A stretch of DNA of 64,000 nt, taken from contig JAZQGP010000047.1 in the NCBI GenBank assembly GCA_045540015.1, positions 1 through 64,000 of the forward strand. The letters run 5' to 3'. The translations under genes and the position numbers were made by a program. This stretch comes from UMGS1387 sp045540015 (GTDB taxonomy: Bacteria; Bacillota; Clostridia; Oscillospirales; CAG-382). Of the stretch, positions 33,233 through 42,864 are shown piece after piece. The notes below the pieces were generated by a model, which saw only the letters and a list, made by a program, of their open reading frames with translations, had not been told where the DNA came from and did not search any database. Within the stretch, counting starts at the first letter, position 1. Every line of letters begins with the position of its first letter.

Positions 33233-36200
33233 ATGGGAAAGAAGTTTTTACATCTTTTTGCATCTGTTGTTACCGCTGTAGCTCTTACAGTTGCGGCAAA
33301 TGCAGCTTTTGCAAAACCCAACACCTACACTGAAGGCCAGTTCAAGGACGTACAGTCAAATGCTTGGTTTGCCAAGGAAGTTTCCAGCGCATACGAGCTT
33401 GGCTTTATGAACGGAACGGCAACTGACGTGTTCAGTCCCGAAGGCAATGTTACAGTTGCTCAGGGTATCACAATGGCTTCGCGTGTAAACGCAAGCTACA
33501 ACGGCAAAGAAATTGCCTCTACCCAAGGCGGTAACTGGTACGACGCTTATGTTAAGTATGCCATAGACAACGGCATCATGAAGGACGGTCAGTTTGACTC
33601 CTACACAAGAAACATAACCCGTGCCGAAATGGCTACTCTTTTTGCGGATGCAATTCCCGCAAGCGAGTACACGGCAATCAACAGCGTTGAGCATATTCCG
33701 GACGTAATCGAAAGCAACGATTACGCAAAGAAGATTCTTCTGCTCTACAACGCAGGTATCGTAGTAGGAAGCGATGACTACGGTACATTCAATCCCGATT
33801 CCGATATCAAGAGAAGTGAAAGTGCGGCTATTATCAACCGTGTTGCTCTTCCTGAAAACAGAGTCAAGAAAACGCTCAAGGAATATAACTTCCGCGATCC
33901 TTATTTCTTGCTCGATTTCAACGGAACAGTTGCAAATGGTCTGTCAAATGTTGAATCCACACTTCGTGAAAACATCAATTCCGGATGGAAAGTTGATAAC
34001 AGAGGCGGCGCTCCCAGAACAAGCATTGAACAGCCTGTTCCTTCTGTTATCAGTATTGGCAAAAATCAGCCTACAGCCCTTATCCGCGAGTTCAACAAGA
34101 TTGACAAGGATATTATCACTGCTGAATTTCAGGTAACACAATCTGTTGAAAAGGGCGGCTTTGTAAAATTCTGCGACTTTGACGGCAAGGATGCATTTGT
34201 ATATGCCATAATCGACGGCTCATGGGCGGTTCTCGGTAAAGACGGCAAATATACAACTATAGCAAAGTCCAATATTGGCAAGGTTGAAAACTTCAAAGTT
34301 TATCTTGACATTCCCGGCGGCAAGGTTAAGACATACATTGAGAACGTGCTTTGCGGTGAACACGAAATGCTTTCCGATAACATCGCAAGCATCCATTTCC
34401 TTATTGATGAAACTGGCAAAGGCATTATAACTCCCGGCAAGATGACCTTCACGGCAAACTATGCAGTATTTGAAAACTTTACTACATATGGCATGGAAGA
34501 AGTTTACGGCTGGAAGAAGGAAGGCACTCCCGAAATTAAAGACGAAGAGCTTGTTCTTAAAGGCAAGTCCACAGTAACAAAGCCCTTCTATGCACCTGTT
34601 GATACAAAGTACATCGCTGAAATGCAGACTATATTCCCCGAAGGCGAAAACGCAGGCTTCAAGGTTTTGAGCGGTACTGCAACAGCAATCCAGCTTGCAA
34701 GCAAGGACGGAAAGCTCTATGCTAACGGCAAGGTTGTTTACGAAAAGCTTACTAGGAATATGTGGTACAGACTCCGTGTTGAAGCTAATCCTTCAACAGG
34801 CAAGGCTGACATCGTTATCAACGGCAGAACTCTTGCAACTGTAGCACTCAACACAACAAAGCCTGTTGACAGTCTTGTAATATTCTCCGAAAACGGAAAC
34901 GCAAAGATTGACGACATCAAAGTTTACAGAAATGTTGACCACTACGATTATGCACCCGCACCTGTTGCAAAGGCAAACCTCGATGACTATATCCTGGCAA
35001 TGAATGTTTGCAACATCTGGAATAACAACAGACACTTTGGTTGGGCGTGCATTACTCCTTACGACGAAAACAAGCCTGTTCTCGGTTACTATGACGAAGA
35101 AAACCGTGAAACCGCAGACTGGGAAATCAAGTACATGGTCGAAGGCGGTATTGACGTTCAGGCGATATGCTGGTACGCATATACATCCGATGGTCCTATC
35201 AAGATAAAAAATAACAACTCGCACCTCGCCGATGGTATCCAGCACGCAAAATATCAGGATTATATGAAATACTGCATCATCTGGGAAGCAGGAAGTGGAA
35301 CAGGTTTCAATTCAAAGCAGTTCAGAGAACACGTTGTTCCTTACTGGTTTGAAAACTACTTCCTCGATGAGAACTACGCAGTAATTGACAATAAGCTTCT
35401 GCTTGATGTTTTCTCGTTCGAACAACTTAGCACAAAAAAATACTTTGGAAGTATCGCAAAGACAAAGGAAGAATTTGATTACCTTGAAGAAGTAGCAAGA
35501 AGCTACGGCTTTGACGGCTTCATCTTTGTTTCAGACGGCTACACTTCCACAATAGAAGCAGTTGGTACTGATGCTTTTGCAGCGTACCACTGGGACAAGA
35601 TAGGAAACAAATACGAAGTAAACACTCAAAAGAACACCCAGCGTGCAAGTGAAACAAAGACTTCCTATGCTATCCCCACAATCAGTGTTGGCTTTACTAA
35701 CTACGGCTGGCATGATATAAGATATCCAATTATGACTCCCGAAGACTGGGATAAGAGCCATGAATGGGTTAAGAATACCTACATTCCAAAGTACGCAAAG
35801 AAGGATACCTGGCAGGAAAAGATGGTCTGGATATCCACCTGGAACGAATACGGCGAAGGTACATACATAATGCCCTGCGAAGGACTTTACGGCTTTGCTT
35901 ACCTTGATACACTCAGAGATAAGTACACAGATATGCCCAAAGACCTTCCCGCTGTTATTCCCAACGAAGCACAGCTTGAGCGTATCAACCACCTCTATCC
36001 TCAGCATGCAAGACTTCTCAGAAACCAGAGCTCCTATGTAGATCCTCTTTCTGCTACAGCAAACAAGAAGGAATACGAGACTGTAAAAACCATTGTTCCT
36101 TCCGAGGGATTTGCTAAAGAGATAAACAGAATCGGCGATATTACTTATAGCAACGGAATTATGACAGGCATAAGTACAGGAGATGACTTCAATTTCCTTG

Positions 36201-37840
36201 TTGACGGTGTTTCCGGACTCGACCTTACCGGAATTGCAGGTATAAACCTTGAGATTAAAATTCCCAAAGACAAGGGCGTGCAGGTGTTCTTTGACACCGC
36301 AGAAGAACCCGGTCTCAGCGAAGCAAAATCCGTTACTGCATATTCAAATGGCGAAATGCAAACAATGTTCATTAACTTTGCGGACAAGTGCGGTGCTGCA
36401 TGGAGCGGAACTCTTAAGACTCTGAGAATCGACCCCGCTAGCGGCACAAACATCGAATTCAAGATTGGTAAGATCGAATTTGTAAAAGTTAAAGAAGTTG
36501 TAATCGATACCAAATACGCATTCGAAAACAAGCTGTTTGTAAACGGCATAGAAATAAGCGGCGATATCCATCCCGAAAAAGCCGGCAACACCGTAGTATA
36601 TCCCTTCGACCCCGAAACAGCGGTTGACCATATTCTCTATACGTTTATGGATTGGGACCACGACGCAAGAGTTCTTACACTTACAGGTAACAACCATACC
36701 GTATCCTTCAAGGACGGCTCCGACAGATACACTGTTGACGGCGTTGAAAAGAAGCTTGGTTACACCCTCTACTCTGTAGACGGCATTCCTATGATTGACT
36801 TCAAGGTTCTTGCAAATGCTCTCGGCTACACATTCAAGCAGGACGGCACAAACGCATACGTTGAAACTCCCGAAATAGAGATGTTCAACAACTATAATAA
36901 GGAAGCTAACTGGATGTTCTCCAACTATACAAGCGACGGTTGGAAACCAAGTGCCAACTCGAAGTTTATCTTTAACAGCGGTGATTATATCACTATAGAT
37001 TTCTCAACCGGAACAAACAAAGACTTCCACATGTTGGCCGGCTCCAAGCTTAATTTCCCCGCAAAGAAGTATAAGGCGATTGAGCTCAAGGTTCGCTACA
37101 AATACGAAAGTGATCACCCTCACGGCTCAGTATTCTACTTCACAACATCACTTGACAGCACATGGAACGAAAGCAAAACATTTGTAAATTACCTTAGATC
37201 TGCCGACTCTAATGGCGAATGGGAAACATACACTATAGACCTTACTTCCAACACTAAATGGCTTGGCGATGTTACGGGCTTGAGATTCGACCCGTTCAAT
37301 GCTTACGGTTACATGGACATTGAATATATCAAGTTCATTGAAGACCCTGATTACGTTCCCGAAGCAAAAATAACAGGTATAATCAACGGCGATGCAGAAA
37401 CTCCCGGTGTCATTTTCTTCACCGGAGCCACCGTCACGATTGAAGAGGATGAAACAAAGCCCGGCAACCATGTTTACCGCTTCACAGGTCCTAAAAGCAA
37501 GTCATGGACTTATGCAAAACACGCATACCCCTTTGAAACAGGTAAAAAGTACCGCATTGCCTTTGATGTAAGAGGCCTCGGCGACACCGCCGGAAATAAG
37601 CCGAAAATGGAATTCTGCGTTAACATTCAGTATCCCGACGCAAACGGCAGTACGGCACACATCGCAAAGGGCTTGTGGCTGGAATCCAACGCCGTATGGC
37701 AACACATAGAATTTACATATTCTCCCGGCACAATAGCAGGTACAGGTCAAACTTCATTCTCCTGCTACGTTTCGCCTCCCGGAGATAATGTGTCCGGTAT
37801 ATATGAGCTTGACAATGTTGTAGTTGAAGAAATCAAATAA
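33233..37840 (+). CDS. SLH-anchored surface protein with WbsX/GH99-like domain and CBM-like modules
   Basis: 1535 aa. A signal peptide (to ~residue 27) is followed by three S-layer-homology repeats at ~36-210 (FKDVQSNAWFAKEVSSAYEL, YVKYAIDNGIMKDG, NAGIVVGSDDYGTFNPDSDI) that bind secondary wall polymer. Jelly-roll-like modules span ~215-575. Residues ~585-930 resemble the WbsX family (YILAMNVCNIWNNNRHFGWA, GGIDVQAICWYAYTSDGP, WISTWNEYGEGTYIMP), which is related in fold to GH99 mannan-type enzymes. Then come CBM-like and copper-amine-oxidase-N-like stalk segments (~1085-1215) and two C-terminal CBM-like domains, the last CBM4/9-like. It probably degrades or binds a glycan at the cell surface; the substrate is unknown. 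Monocistronic. Confidence 0.82.
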   Translation: MGKKFLHLFASVVTAVALTVAANAAFAKPNTYTEGQFKDVQSNAWFAKEVSSAYELGFMNGTATDVFSPEGNVTVAQGITMASRVNASYNGKEIASTQGGNWYDAYVKYAIDNGIMKDGQFDSYTRNITRAEMATLFADAIPASEYTAINSVEHIPDVIESNDYAKKILLLYNAGIVVGSDDYGTFNPDSDIKRSESAAIINRVALPENRVKKTLKEYNFRDPYFLLDFNGTVANGLSNVESTLRENINSGWKVDNRGGAPRTSIEQPVPSVISIGKNQPTALIREFNKIDKDIITAEFQVTQSVEKGGFVKFCDFDGKDAFVYAIIDGSWAVLGKDGKYTTIAKSNIGKVENFKVYLDIPGGKVKTYIENVLCGEHEMLSDNIASIHFLIDETGKGIITPGKMTFTANYAVFENFTTYGMEEVYGWKKEGTPEIKDEELVLKGKSTVTKPFYAPVDTKYIAEMQTIFPEGENAGFKVLSGTATAIQLASKDGKLYANGKVVYEKLTRNMWYRLRVEANPSTGKADIVINGRTLATVALNTTKPVDSLVIFSENGNAKIDDIKVYRNVDHYDYAPAPVAKANLDDYILAMNVCNIWNNNRHFGWACITPYDENKPVLGYYDEENRETADWEIKYMVEGGIDVQAICWYAYTSDGPIKIKNNNSHLADGIQHAKYQDYMKYCIIWEAGSGTGFNSKQFREHVVPYWFENYFLDENYAVIDNKLLLDVFSFEQLSTKKYFGSIAKTKEEFDYLEEVARSYGFDGFIFVSDGYTSTIEAVGTDAFAAYHWDKIGNKYEVNTQKNTQRASETKTSYAIPTISVGFTNYGWHDIRYPIMTPEDWDKSHEWVKNTYIPKYAKKDTWQEKMVWISTWNEYGEGTYIMPCEGLYGFAYLDTLRDKYTDMPKDLPAVIPNEAQLERINHLYPQHARLLRNQSSYVDPLSATANKKEYETVKTIVPSEGFAKEINRIGDITYSNGIMTGISTGDDFNFLVDGVSGLDLTGIAGINLEIKIPKDKGVQVFFDTAEEPGLSEAKSVTAYSNGEMQTMFINFADKCGAAWSGTLKTLRIDPASGTNIEFKIGKIEFVKVKEVVIDTKYAFENKLFVNGIEISGDIHPEKAGNTVVYPFDPETAVDHILYTFMDWDHDARVLTLTGNNHTVSFKDGSDRYTVDGVEKKLGYTLYSVDGIPMIDFKVLANALGYTFKQDGTNAYVETPEIEMFNNYNKEANWMFSNYTSDGWKPSANSKFIFNSGDYITIDFSTGTNKDFHMLAGSKLNFPAKKYKAIELKVRYKYESDHPHGSVFYFTTSLDSTWNESKTFVNYLRSADSNGEWETYTIDLTSNTKWLGDVTGLRFDPFNAYGYMDIEYIKFIEDPDYVPEAKITGIINGDAETPGVIFFTGATVTIEEDETKPGNHVYRFTGPKSKSWTYAKHAYPFETGKKYRIAFDVRGLGDTAGNKPKMEFCVNIQYPDANGSTAHIAKGLWLESNAVWQHIEFTYSPGTIAGTGQTSFSCYVSPPGDNVSGIYELDNVVVEEIK

Positions 37841-37883
37841 CAACAAGCAATTTATCGCATAAAGTGATACACAATTAAAAACT

Positions 37884-37922
37884 CCCCACCTGGGCCAAAC
37901 AAAGCCCGGGTGGGGTTTCTTT
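37884..37922 (+). terminator. Terminator of the SLH protein gene
   Basis: CCCCACC-T-GGGC pairs with GCCC-G-GGTGGGG (37884-37915), followed by TTTCTTTAT. Confidence 0.82.
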
Positions 37923-37971
37923 ATACTTGTGTTATGGAAATCAGTAACCGAAATACATTATTGCTTTGATT

Positions 37972-38313
37972 TCATACCGAATTTTTAATGATTCCCTCGA
38001 AAACACCGAATATCAGCGAAAACAGGCTTCCGACATACTCTATCGGAAAACTCACTGCCTTTTTTGCGAGGCTCAAACCATGCTCGCCAAGAAATACTTT
38101 GTTACAGTCAAAAAGACCCTGTACGGCAGTAATAAATCGAGGCGATACAACATATTCGTTTCCAAAAAAGAACATAGTCCTTGTTTCTTCCTCAAAATAC
38201 AGCACCTTGTCATCATCACCGAGGGTTGCCGCTGCGGCAATTGCCGCTATTACAATGCCTGTTATGACAAAGGCAGTTAAAAATGTATATGATGTTTTTA
38301 AAAATGCTTTCAT
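37972..38313 (-). CDS. Small membrane protein of unknown function
   Basis: 113 aa from the ATG at 38311-38313 (MKAFLKTSYTFLTAFVITGI), with GGAGAGG just upstream. An ATG at 38347-38349, two bases after the spoIIP stop, would give 125 aa and also has an AGGA site, so the start is uncertain. One strong N-terminal TM segment (FLTAFVITGIVIAAIAAA), a central ~50-residue polar part and an amphipathic C-terminus (YVGSLFSLIFGVFEGIIKN). It is translated right after spoIIP, so a sporulation role is possible by context only. Confidence 0.65.
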   Translation of the reverse strand: MKAFLKTSYTFLTAFVITGIVIAAIAAAATLGDDDKVLYFEEETRTMFFFGNEYVVSPRFITAVQGLFDCNKVFLGEHGLSLAKKAVSFPIEYVGSLFSLIFGVFEGIIKNSV

Positions 38314-38351
38314 ATTCCTCTCCAAATTCAATTCCTCGGCAAATTTCATTT

Positions 38352-39746
38352 TTATCCTGCTGACTGCTGCTCAAGTATCCGCTTTGCAAGAACAATTCCA
38401 AAAGCCTCTGCACTGCGTTTTGCTTCCTCAAGGGTGTTTCCGCATGCTCCTGTTTCGAGAATCACATATCCCGGCGAAAGCTGCTCGTTAAACGACACGC
38501 TTCTCAGATTAATCGGTCTCATAAGGCTCGGATACATCTCGTTAACGCTTCTTTGCATATCAAGTGCAAAGCTGAGATTGTCCTGCCAGTTCGGATGCTT
38601 AAAGCCTGCTTCGTTTGTGCCGATTACAAACATAAGCTGCGCATAGTTCTCTCCTGCAATAACAGCCGTCGGTGCTTTTTTTTCGCCGTCATCTGATATT
38701 ATTGCATCTCTGTGCAGGTCTATTACAAATCTTATTGACGGATTAGCCGACAGCAGAGCATTCGCCTCGTTGAGAGACGATGTGTAGGCGTCGAGAAACG
38801 ATGCCTTGTCGTGAAGCGTCTTACTGTGGATCACCGGTATACCAAAATCCTTCAATGTGCTTGCAAGCTTTTCACCCACAGCAACAACATTCTGTTCGAT
38901 ATCTTCGCTTCTTGTCGGCTCATCTTTTCGGTACACTCCGTTTTCGCCCTTTGTATAGCATTCGGTCGCATGCGTGTGGAGTATAAGCACAAGCGGCTCG
39001 TCGGTGATAACAAAATTCTCGTATGCCTTTGGAGTCACCAGCGAAAGAGCCGATACATCCGGTTTGAGCTTTGTCTGGTTTGATAGCATCAAGAGATTGT
39101 CCTTTGACAAATCCGCATGTACAAGGGGGAGATAAACCTCTCCGTCCGAGCCACTTTTTCCGGCAGTCTGCTCAGAAGCATTTACAATTTCTCCCGATAG
39201 TGGAACGTCTTGAAAAGCATTTCCCGCACCTTCTGCAGTACCCTTTTCTCCGCTTGCCGCTATCTGCCGCATAGGATTGTCTGTTGGGCTTTCTTTTGGA
39301 GCGTAAGATAAGTATACAGGTATACTTTCAAAACTTGCAGACTTCCCGGAGTATACGGTTTCTTCGCCGAAAGCCAAGTCGTTTTTCCGTTCGCCGCCAA
39401 AGAACTCAAACAAGCCGATTGCAACACGGCAAACGCTTTCCGGAGCATATATGCCGCTGTACGAAAGATACAAAACCCCGACAGCCGCAATCAGACTGAA
39501 AAGCGATGACAGCACAACAGAAATTCCCGACACACGTCTTCGACTTCGTCGTATACGTCTCAATTCCCGGCGTACGCTTCGACGGCTTACCGAAACAGCC
39601 GGGTAAGGTGTATAGCTGTCTCTGTCTATTTCAGTAACAGAAGGAATTTCCCTTGTTATTTCATTCTCCCTGTTTGTGTCGACCGCCTTGTTTTCGTTCT
39701 GTAAACGGATGCTTTGCCCCGGTCTGTTGTATATCAATGCTCTCAC
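38352..39746 (-). CDS. spoIIP: Stage II sporulation protein P
   Basis: A 464-aa amidase/endopeptidase of the DMP complex (SpoIID-SpoIIM-SpoIIP) that removes septal peptidoglycan during engulfment. A basic cytoplasmic N-terminus with many Arg (~52-72) precedes a single TM segment (VVLSSLFSLIAAVGVLYLS, ~76-95). The C-terminal SpoIIP domain from ~235 has VLILHTHATECYT (metal His), VIDLHRDAI and LETGACGNTLEEAKRSAEAF. The GTG start at 39746 is very close to its AAAGGG; a TTG three codons later has better spacing. It follows gpr by 59 bp, the order usual in Firmicutes. Confidence 0.93.
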   Translation of the reverse strand: MRALIYNRPGQSIRLQNENKAVDTNRENEITREIPSVTEIDRDSYTPYPAVSVSRRSVRRELRRIRRSRRRVSGISVVLSSLFSLIAAVGVLYLSYSGIYAPESVCRVAIGLFEFFGGERKNDLAFGEETVYSGKSASFESIPVYLSYAPKESPTDNPMRQIAASGEKGTAEGAGNAFQDVPLSGEIVNASEQTAGKSGSDGEVYLPLVHADLSKDNLLMLSNQTKLKPDVSALSLVTPKAYENFVITDEPLVLILHTHATECYTKGENGVYRKDEPTRSEDIEQNVVAVGEKLASTLKDFGIPVIHSKTLHDKASFLDAYTSSLNEANALLSANPSIRFVIDLHRDAIISDDGEKKAPTAVIAGENYAQLMFVIGTNEAGFKHPNWQDNLSFALDMQRSVNEMYPSLMRPINLRSVSFNEQLSPGYVILETGACGNTLEEAKRSAEAFGIVLAKRILEQQSAG

Positions 39747-39805
39747 GCCCTTTGCAATCTTCTACAAAAAAGTATACGCTTTATTACTTTTAAATATGAC
39801 AAGAT

Positions 39806-40756
39806 TCAGGAAAGGAATTCATCTATCTCCTCTTTTGAGAGATTCTCGTGAAGCGCGAGATTTATAGCATATCCGAGAAGCTTTGCTGTATCTCTTATAA
39901 TATGATCGGTCTCCTTCGGCGTTACAAAAAAGTTGCCGTTTCCCTCAGACAAAGTCTGTTTAATTTTCTCAAGCTGCGGATTTTCGTCCTCTGACTCATC
40001 ATCCGTCTGCGCTGAGCAAAGCAGGTCATATGCCAAAGTAGATGCCTCAACAACAGTCGGAATTCCTATTGCTATAACCGGCACTCCGAGATTCTCAAGA
40101 CTCAGAGCCTTTCTTGTATTATTTATACCCGATCCCGGAGAAATGCCCGTGTCGCAAACCTGTACAGTCGTTGCAAGGCGCGACAGCTTTCTTGAAGCAA
40201 GTGCATCAATGGCTATAACAAAATCGGGTTTTGCATTTTTTACAACAGAAGCCACAATATCGGCACCTTCAAGTCCGGTACTGCCAAGCACCCCCGGGCA
40301 CACACACATTGTATCGCGAAGTTTAAGCTGTTCAAACAACAACGGGTCGGTTTGTTTTATATGGTGTGTGACTATAACATTTGAAGCGGTAAACGGTCCG
40401 ACGGCATCTGCAACAATCGCTGAATTTCCAAGTCCTGCAACAAGACAGCTCTGTGCGTTTTCAGGTATAAAACTTCCTATCACCTTTGCAGCGGCATTCA
40501 TGGCATTTGTGAAGGTTTCGCCGTCACTGTTCCAGATTTGCCCGACATTGACAGTTGAGTACCTGCCCATCGGTTTTCCTGTGATATTTTCACCTTCAGA
40601 GTTCAAAACCTCCAGAAAATCCACCGAAATTCCAAAAAACGAGCGGTTTTCATAGTATGTTCCGTCGGGTTCACCGCCATTTCTTTCTTTCCAATACTCT
40701 CTTACCTCACTTGCAAGATCAGTTCTGACTGTGAAAATTGTACTAAAATCCTTCAT
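39806..40756 (-). CDS. gpr: GPR endopeptidase (spore protease)
   Basis: A 316-aa aspartic-type protease made in the forespore as a zymogen. After self-cleavage it degrades small acid-soluble spore proteins during germination. The N-terminus FSTIFTVRTDLASEVREYW with the propeptide, LVAGLGNSAIVADAVGP, CVCPGVLGSTGLEGADI and FVIAIDALASRKLSRLATTV are characteristic. GGAGGTCAA precedes the ATG. It is divergent from rpsT across a short shared region, a conserved arrangement. Confidence 0.95.
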   Translation of the reverse strand: MKDFSTIFTVRTDLASEVREYWKERNGGEPDGTYYENRSFFGISVDFLEVLNSEGENITGKPMGRYSTVNVGQIWNSDGETFTNAMNAAAKVIGSFIPENAQSCLVAGLGNSAIVADAVGPFTASNVIVTHHIKQTDPLLFEQLKLRDTMCVCPGVLGSTGLEGADIVASVVKNAKPDFVIAIDALASRKLSRLATTVQVCDTGISPGSGINNTRKALSLENLGVPVIAIGIPTVVEASTLAYDLLCSAQTDDESEDENPQLEKIKQTLSEGNGNFFVTPKETDHIIRDTAKLLGYAINLALHENLSKEEIDEFLS

Positions 40757-40812
40757 TTGACCTCCGTATTTCCGTAAAAATTGAAAAAGTTGTTAAAATT
40801 ATTCATTTAGAC

Positions 40813-40841
40813 TTGTAATTTTGTGAAAAGCGTGATAAAAT
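40813..40841 (+). promoter_or_regulatory. Promoter of rpsT
   Basis: TTGTAA (40813-40818), a 17-bp spacer and TAAAAT (40836-40841). The ~50-nt leader contains a GTGTGCC-TTCG-GGTGCGC hairpin near 40861-40878, just before the GGAGGTG ribosome site. Confidence 0.65.
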
Positions 40842-40900
40842 ACACAGGAATAAATGTATTAGTGTGCCTTCGGGTGCGCAAAATCGGGGAGGTGAACATT

Positions 40901-41164
40901 TTGCCGAATATTAAGTCAGCTAAGAAGCGTGTAAAGGTTTCCGCAGTTAAAACAATGCAGAACCAGATGTTCAAGACAAGCCTTAAGACTACTCTCAAGA
41001 AGTTTGAGCAGGCTGTTGCTGCAGGCGACAAGGCCGCTGCTGAGGTTTGCTACAAGGACGCTGTAAGCAAGATCGACAAGGCTACCGTAAGAGGTACTCT
41101 TCACATCAACGCAGCAGCAAGAAAAAAGAGCCAGTTTACTAACATGCTTAACGCAATGAAGTAA
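40901..41164 (+). CDS. rpsT: 30S ribosomal protein S20
   Basis: S20 (87 aa) binds 16S rRNA early in 30S assembly. I start at the TTG at 40901 (MPNIKSAKKRVKVS), which has GGAGGTGAAC directly upstream and gives the family length. The open frame extends 26 codons further but runs through the leader and promoter. Basic helical repeats (SLKTTLKKFEQAVAAGDK, GTLHINAAARKKSQFTN) are typical. Own promoter and terminator. Confidence 0.95.
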   Translation: MPNIKSAKKRVKVSAVKTMQNQMFKTSLKTTLKKFEQAVAAGDKAAAEVCYKDAVSKIDKATVRGTLHINAAARKKSQFTNMLNAMK

Positions 41165-41186
41165 TTTGTCTTATATTTTCAGAGTC

Positions 41187-41213
41187 AGTCCCGGTTTATG
41201 CCGGGACTTTTTC
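41187..41213 (+). terminator. Terminator of rpsT
   Basis: AGTCCCGG/CCGGGACT (41187-41194 with 41201-41208), loop TTTATG, followed by TTTTTC. Confidence 0.88.
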
Positions 41214-41219
41214 TTCCGC

Positions 41220-41316
41220 TTTTTTTGAAAAAAGCTTAGCACTTACTTTTTTGAAAAAAAGTAAGCAAAAAACTTTTGAACGGTGAAATCGAAATTTGAG
41301 AAACTTCGATTTCACA
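41220..41316. repeat. Dispersed palindromic repeat, copy A
   Basis: Tandem inverted repeats: a GCTTTTTTTGAAAAAAGC-type one, then CTTACTTTTTTG/AAAAAAAGTAAG (41242-41265), then TGAAATCGAA/TTCGATTTCA (41284-41314). The last two, with the same spacing (GCAAAAAACTTTT in between), recur at 46676-46748. Confidence 0.75.
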
Positions 41317-41770
41317 AAATTCTCCCAACAAATTAAAACCAAATTTGGAACAACATCAATATAAATTCAACTTTATTTATTTCTCTATAATTTTGAATTG
41401 CTCCATTGCTGCGGCTTTACAAGTAATCGCCGTAAACTATGGGAGCAGCAAATACAAGACCAAATAGAAGTGAGAAGGTTAGTGTTCTTTTGAAAAATAG
41501 TGAAAATGATAGGCGTCGGTGACAAGGGAAGAATACATAAGGAAACCGTAGGTGTCCTTATGGGCATCTTTTGCCTACTTTTACTCTACGAGCACCACGT
41601 CTGGGCAAGCAGAAAACGTAGGACCTCCGCGGCGAGCGGAAATCAACAATTAAATGTGAAATCGCCCCGACGCCAGTCGGCAATGTAATCCGCCCCCACG
41701 GCAGTGGAAAACCGTAAACTTAATTTATAATTACACATTCAACTTTTTCTTTCAATAGTTGAGTTTTTCA
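41317..41770. other. Repeat- and hairpin-rich intergenic region without a convincing gene
   Basis: It holds TTGCTCCAT/ATGGGAGCA (about 41397-41446), a CATAAGGA/TCCTTATG hairpin (about 41536-41562) and a series of short GC hairpins of similar design at about 41628-41710: CCGC-GGCGA-GCGG, CCGAC-GCCA-GTCGG and CCCAC-GGCA-GTGG. A 62-codon open frame (41500-41688) crosses them but lacks a ribosome site and is probably not a gene. It looks like decayed REP-type repeats or a mobile remnant. Confidence 0.5.
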
Positions 41771-42169
41771 TCAAAAAATATTCTCCAAGCTCACGCCCTC
41801 GTTCGTTTCAAATTGCTCAAGAATGTCCTTTGCCGTTTCAAGCGAAGCAAGATACGACGGATAATCGCCCGAAGCAAAATATTCCTTTGCAGGAAGAAAA
41901 TATTCGGTAAACCGCCCTGCCGCATTGTGCTCAAGCGTGATGTAAATATACTCCTCATGCTTTTTCCAAAGCTTCTCGATATTCTTTAATGTTTTCTCGT
42001 GTTCGGCAAAATCCTTGTCCGATAACATATCAACTTTCTCATGAGTGTCAGGCAGCGTATTCATTAAGTCCGTTATTTCTTCAAAAACATTTTTAAGAAA
42101 AACCGTGTTGGCAGTCACAAACACTGTAACCGCAAGAAACAGAACAAGGCTTGACACAAATGTTTTCAA
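41771..42169 (-). CDS. DUF4363-family protein
   Basis: 132 aa: one N-terminal membrane segment (MKTFVSSLVLFLAVTVFVTA) and a helical extracytoplasmic part (FLKNVFEEITDLMNTLPDTH, KTLKNIEKLWKKHEEYIYIT, then LEHNAAGRF). This is the DUF4363 pattern, a small protein regularly encoded after DUF421 membrane proteins in spore formers. Its start overlaps the end of the DUF421 gene by 4 bp (ATGA). Function not established. Confidence 0.78.
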   Translation of the reverse strand: MKTFVSSLVLFLAVTVFVTANTVFLKNVFEEITDLMNTLPDTHEKVDMLSDKDFAEHEKTLKNIEKLWKKHEEYIYITLEHNAAGRFTEYFLPAKEYFASGDYPSYLASLETAKDILEQFETNEGVSLENIF

Positions 42170-42864
42170 TTTTTACCCTTCCCCTTTTCCGTCTTTATCA
42201 GCGTTACTTTACCGGCATCATTAACCCCCATGAAAAAAACCTCCTTAATACTGTTATACCCCTCACTTATCAGAGTATTTTTTAGCCACTCTTCGTCAAG
42301 GCCGCATTCCTTAAGGTTGTGCTTCATAACCTTTCCGTCCGACACTATAATGTGTTCTATCCCCTTTTCAAATACTTTAATATTCATATCCTCGCGTGAA
42401 GGAGGCAAATCCTTTGCTTTTTGTATAACACTCAGCTTTCCGCTCGGTTCAAGTATCGCATACTCAATATCCGATATCTGCGACACCCCGAGAACTCTCA
42501 GCGATGACATAAGCTCGCTCAGTGTAAGACGTGAATTAAACAGCTCCTTCCTGCTAATCTCGCCTTTGCTTATAAGAATTGCCGGTGTTCCCGACATAAG
42601 CTTTGAAAAGGCCGCACTTTTAAGACCGGCAAATGACAGAAAAACTTCAAGACAGACAAGCGTTGCCGCAGGAATAATGCCGTACAGCAGAGGAATGTTG
42701 TTATTGGTTATCGGAATTGACGCAAGCTCTGAAATCATGAACGTTGTGACAAGCTCCGTAAGCTCAAGCTGGCCCACTTCCCTTTTGCCCGAAAGCCGCA
42801 AAAACAACACAAGAAGCAGATAAAGAATAACCGTTCTTATGAAAATGTTGGCCATTTTGCTCAT
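42166..42864 (-). CDS. DUF421/YetF-family membrane protein
   Basis: 232 aa: three N-terminal membrane segments (FIRTVILYLLLVLFLRLSG, LTELVTTFMISELASIPITN, LYGIIPAATLVCLEVFLSF) followed by the two-part cytosolic DUF421 domain with GTPAILISKGEISRKEL, ALRVLGVSQISDIEYAILEP-like and VMKHNLKECGLDEEWL. The family includes the YetF/YrbG proteins of Bacillus, some linked to spore germination or membrane stress; the biochemical role is unknown. GGGGG lies 3 bases before the chosen ATG; a second ATG three codons on is possible. Confidence 0.85.
   Translation of the reverse strand: MSKMANIFIRTVILYLLLVLFLRLSGKREVGQLELTELVTTFMISELASIPITNNNIPLLYGIIPAATLVCLEVFLSFAGLKSAAFSKLMSGTPAILISKGEISRKELFNSRLTLSELMSSLRVLGVSQISDIEYAILEPSGKLSVIQKAKDLPPSREDMNIKVFEKGIEHIIVSDGKVMKHNLKECGLDEEWLKNTLISEGYNSIKEVFFMGVNDAGKVTLIKTEKGKGKN

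Noticed and set aside
41500..41688. 62-codon plus-strand frame after rpsT
   Set aside because: No ribosome site, crosses several palindromes and lies in repeat-rich DNA; treated as non-coding.
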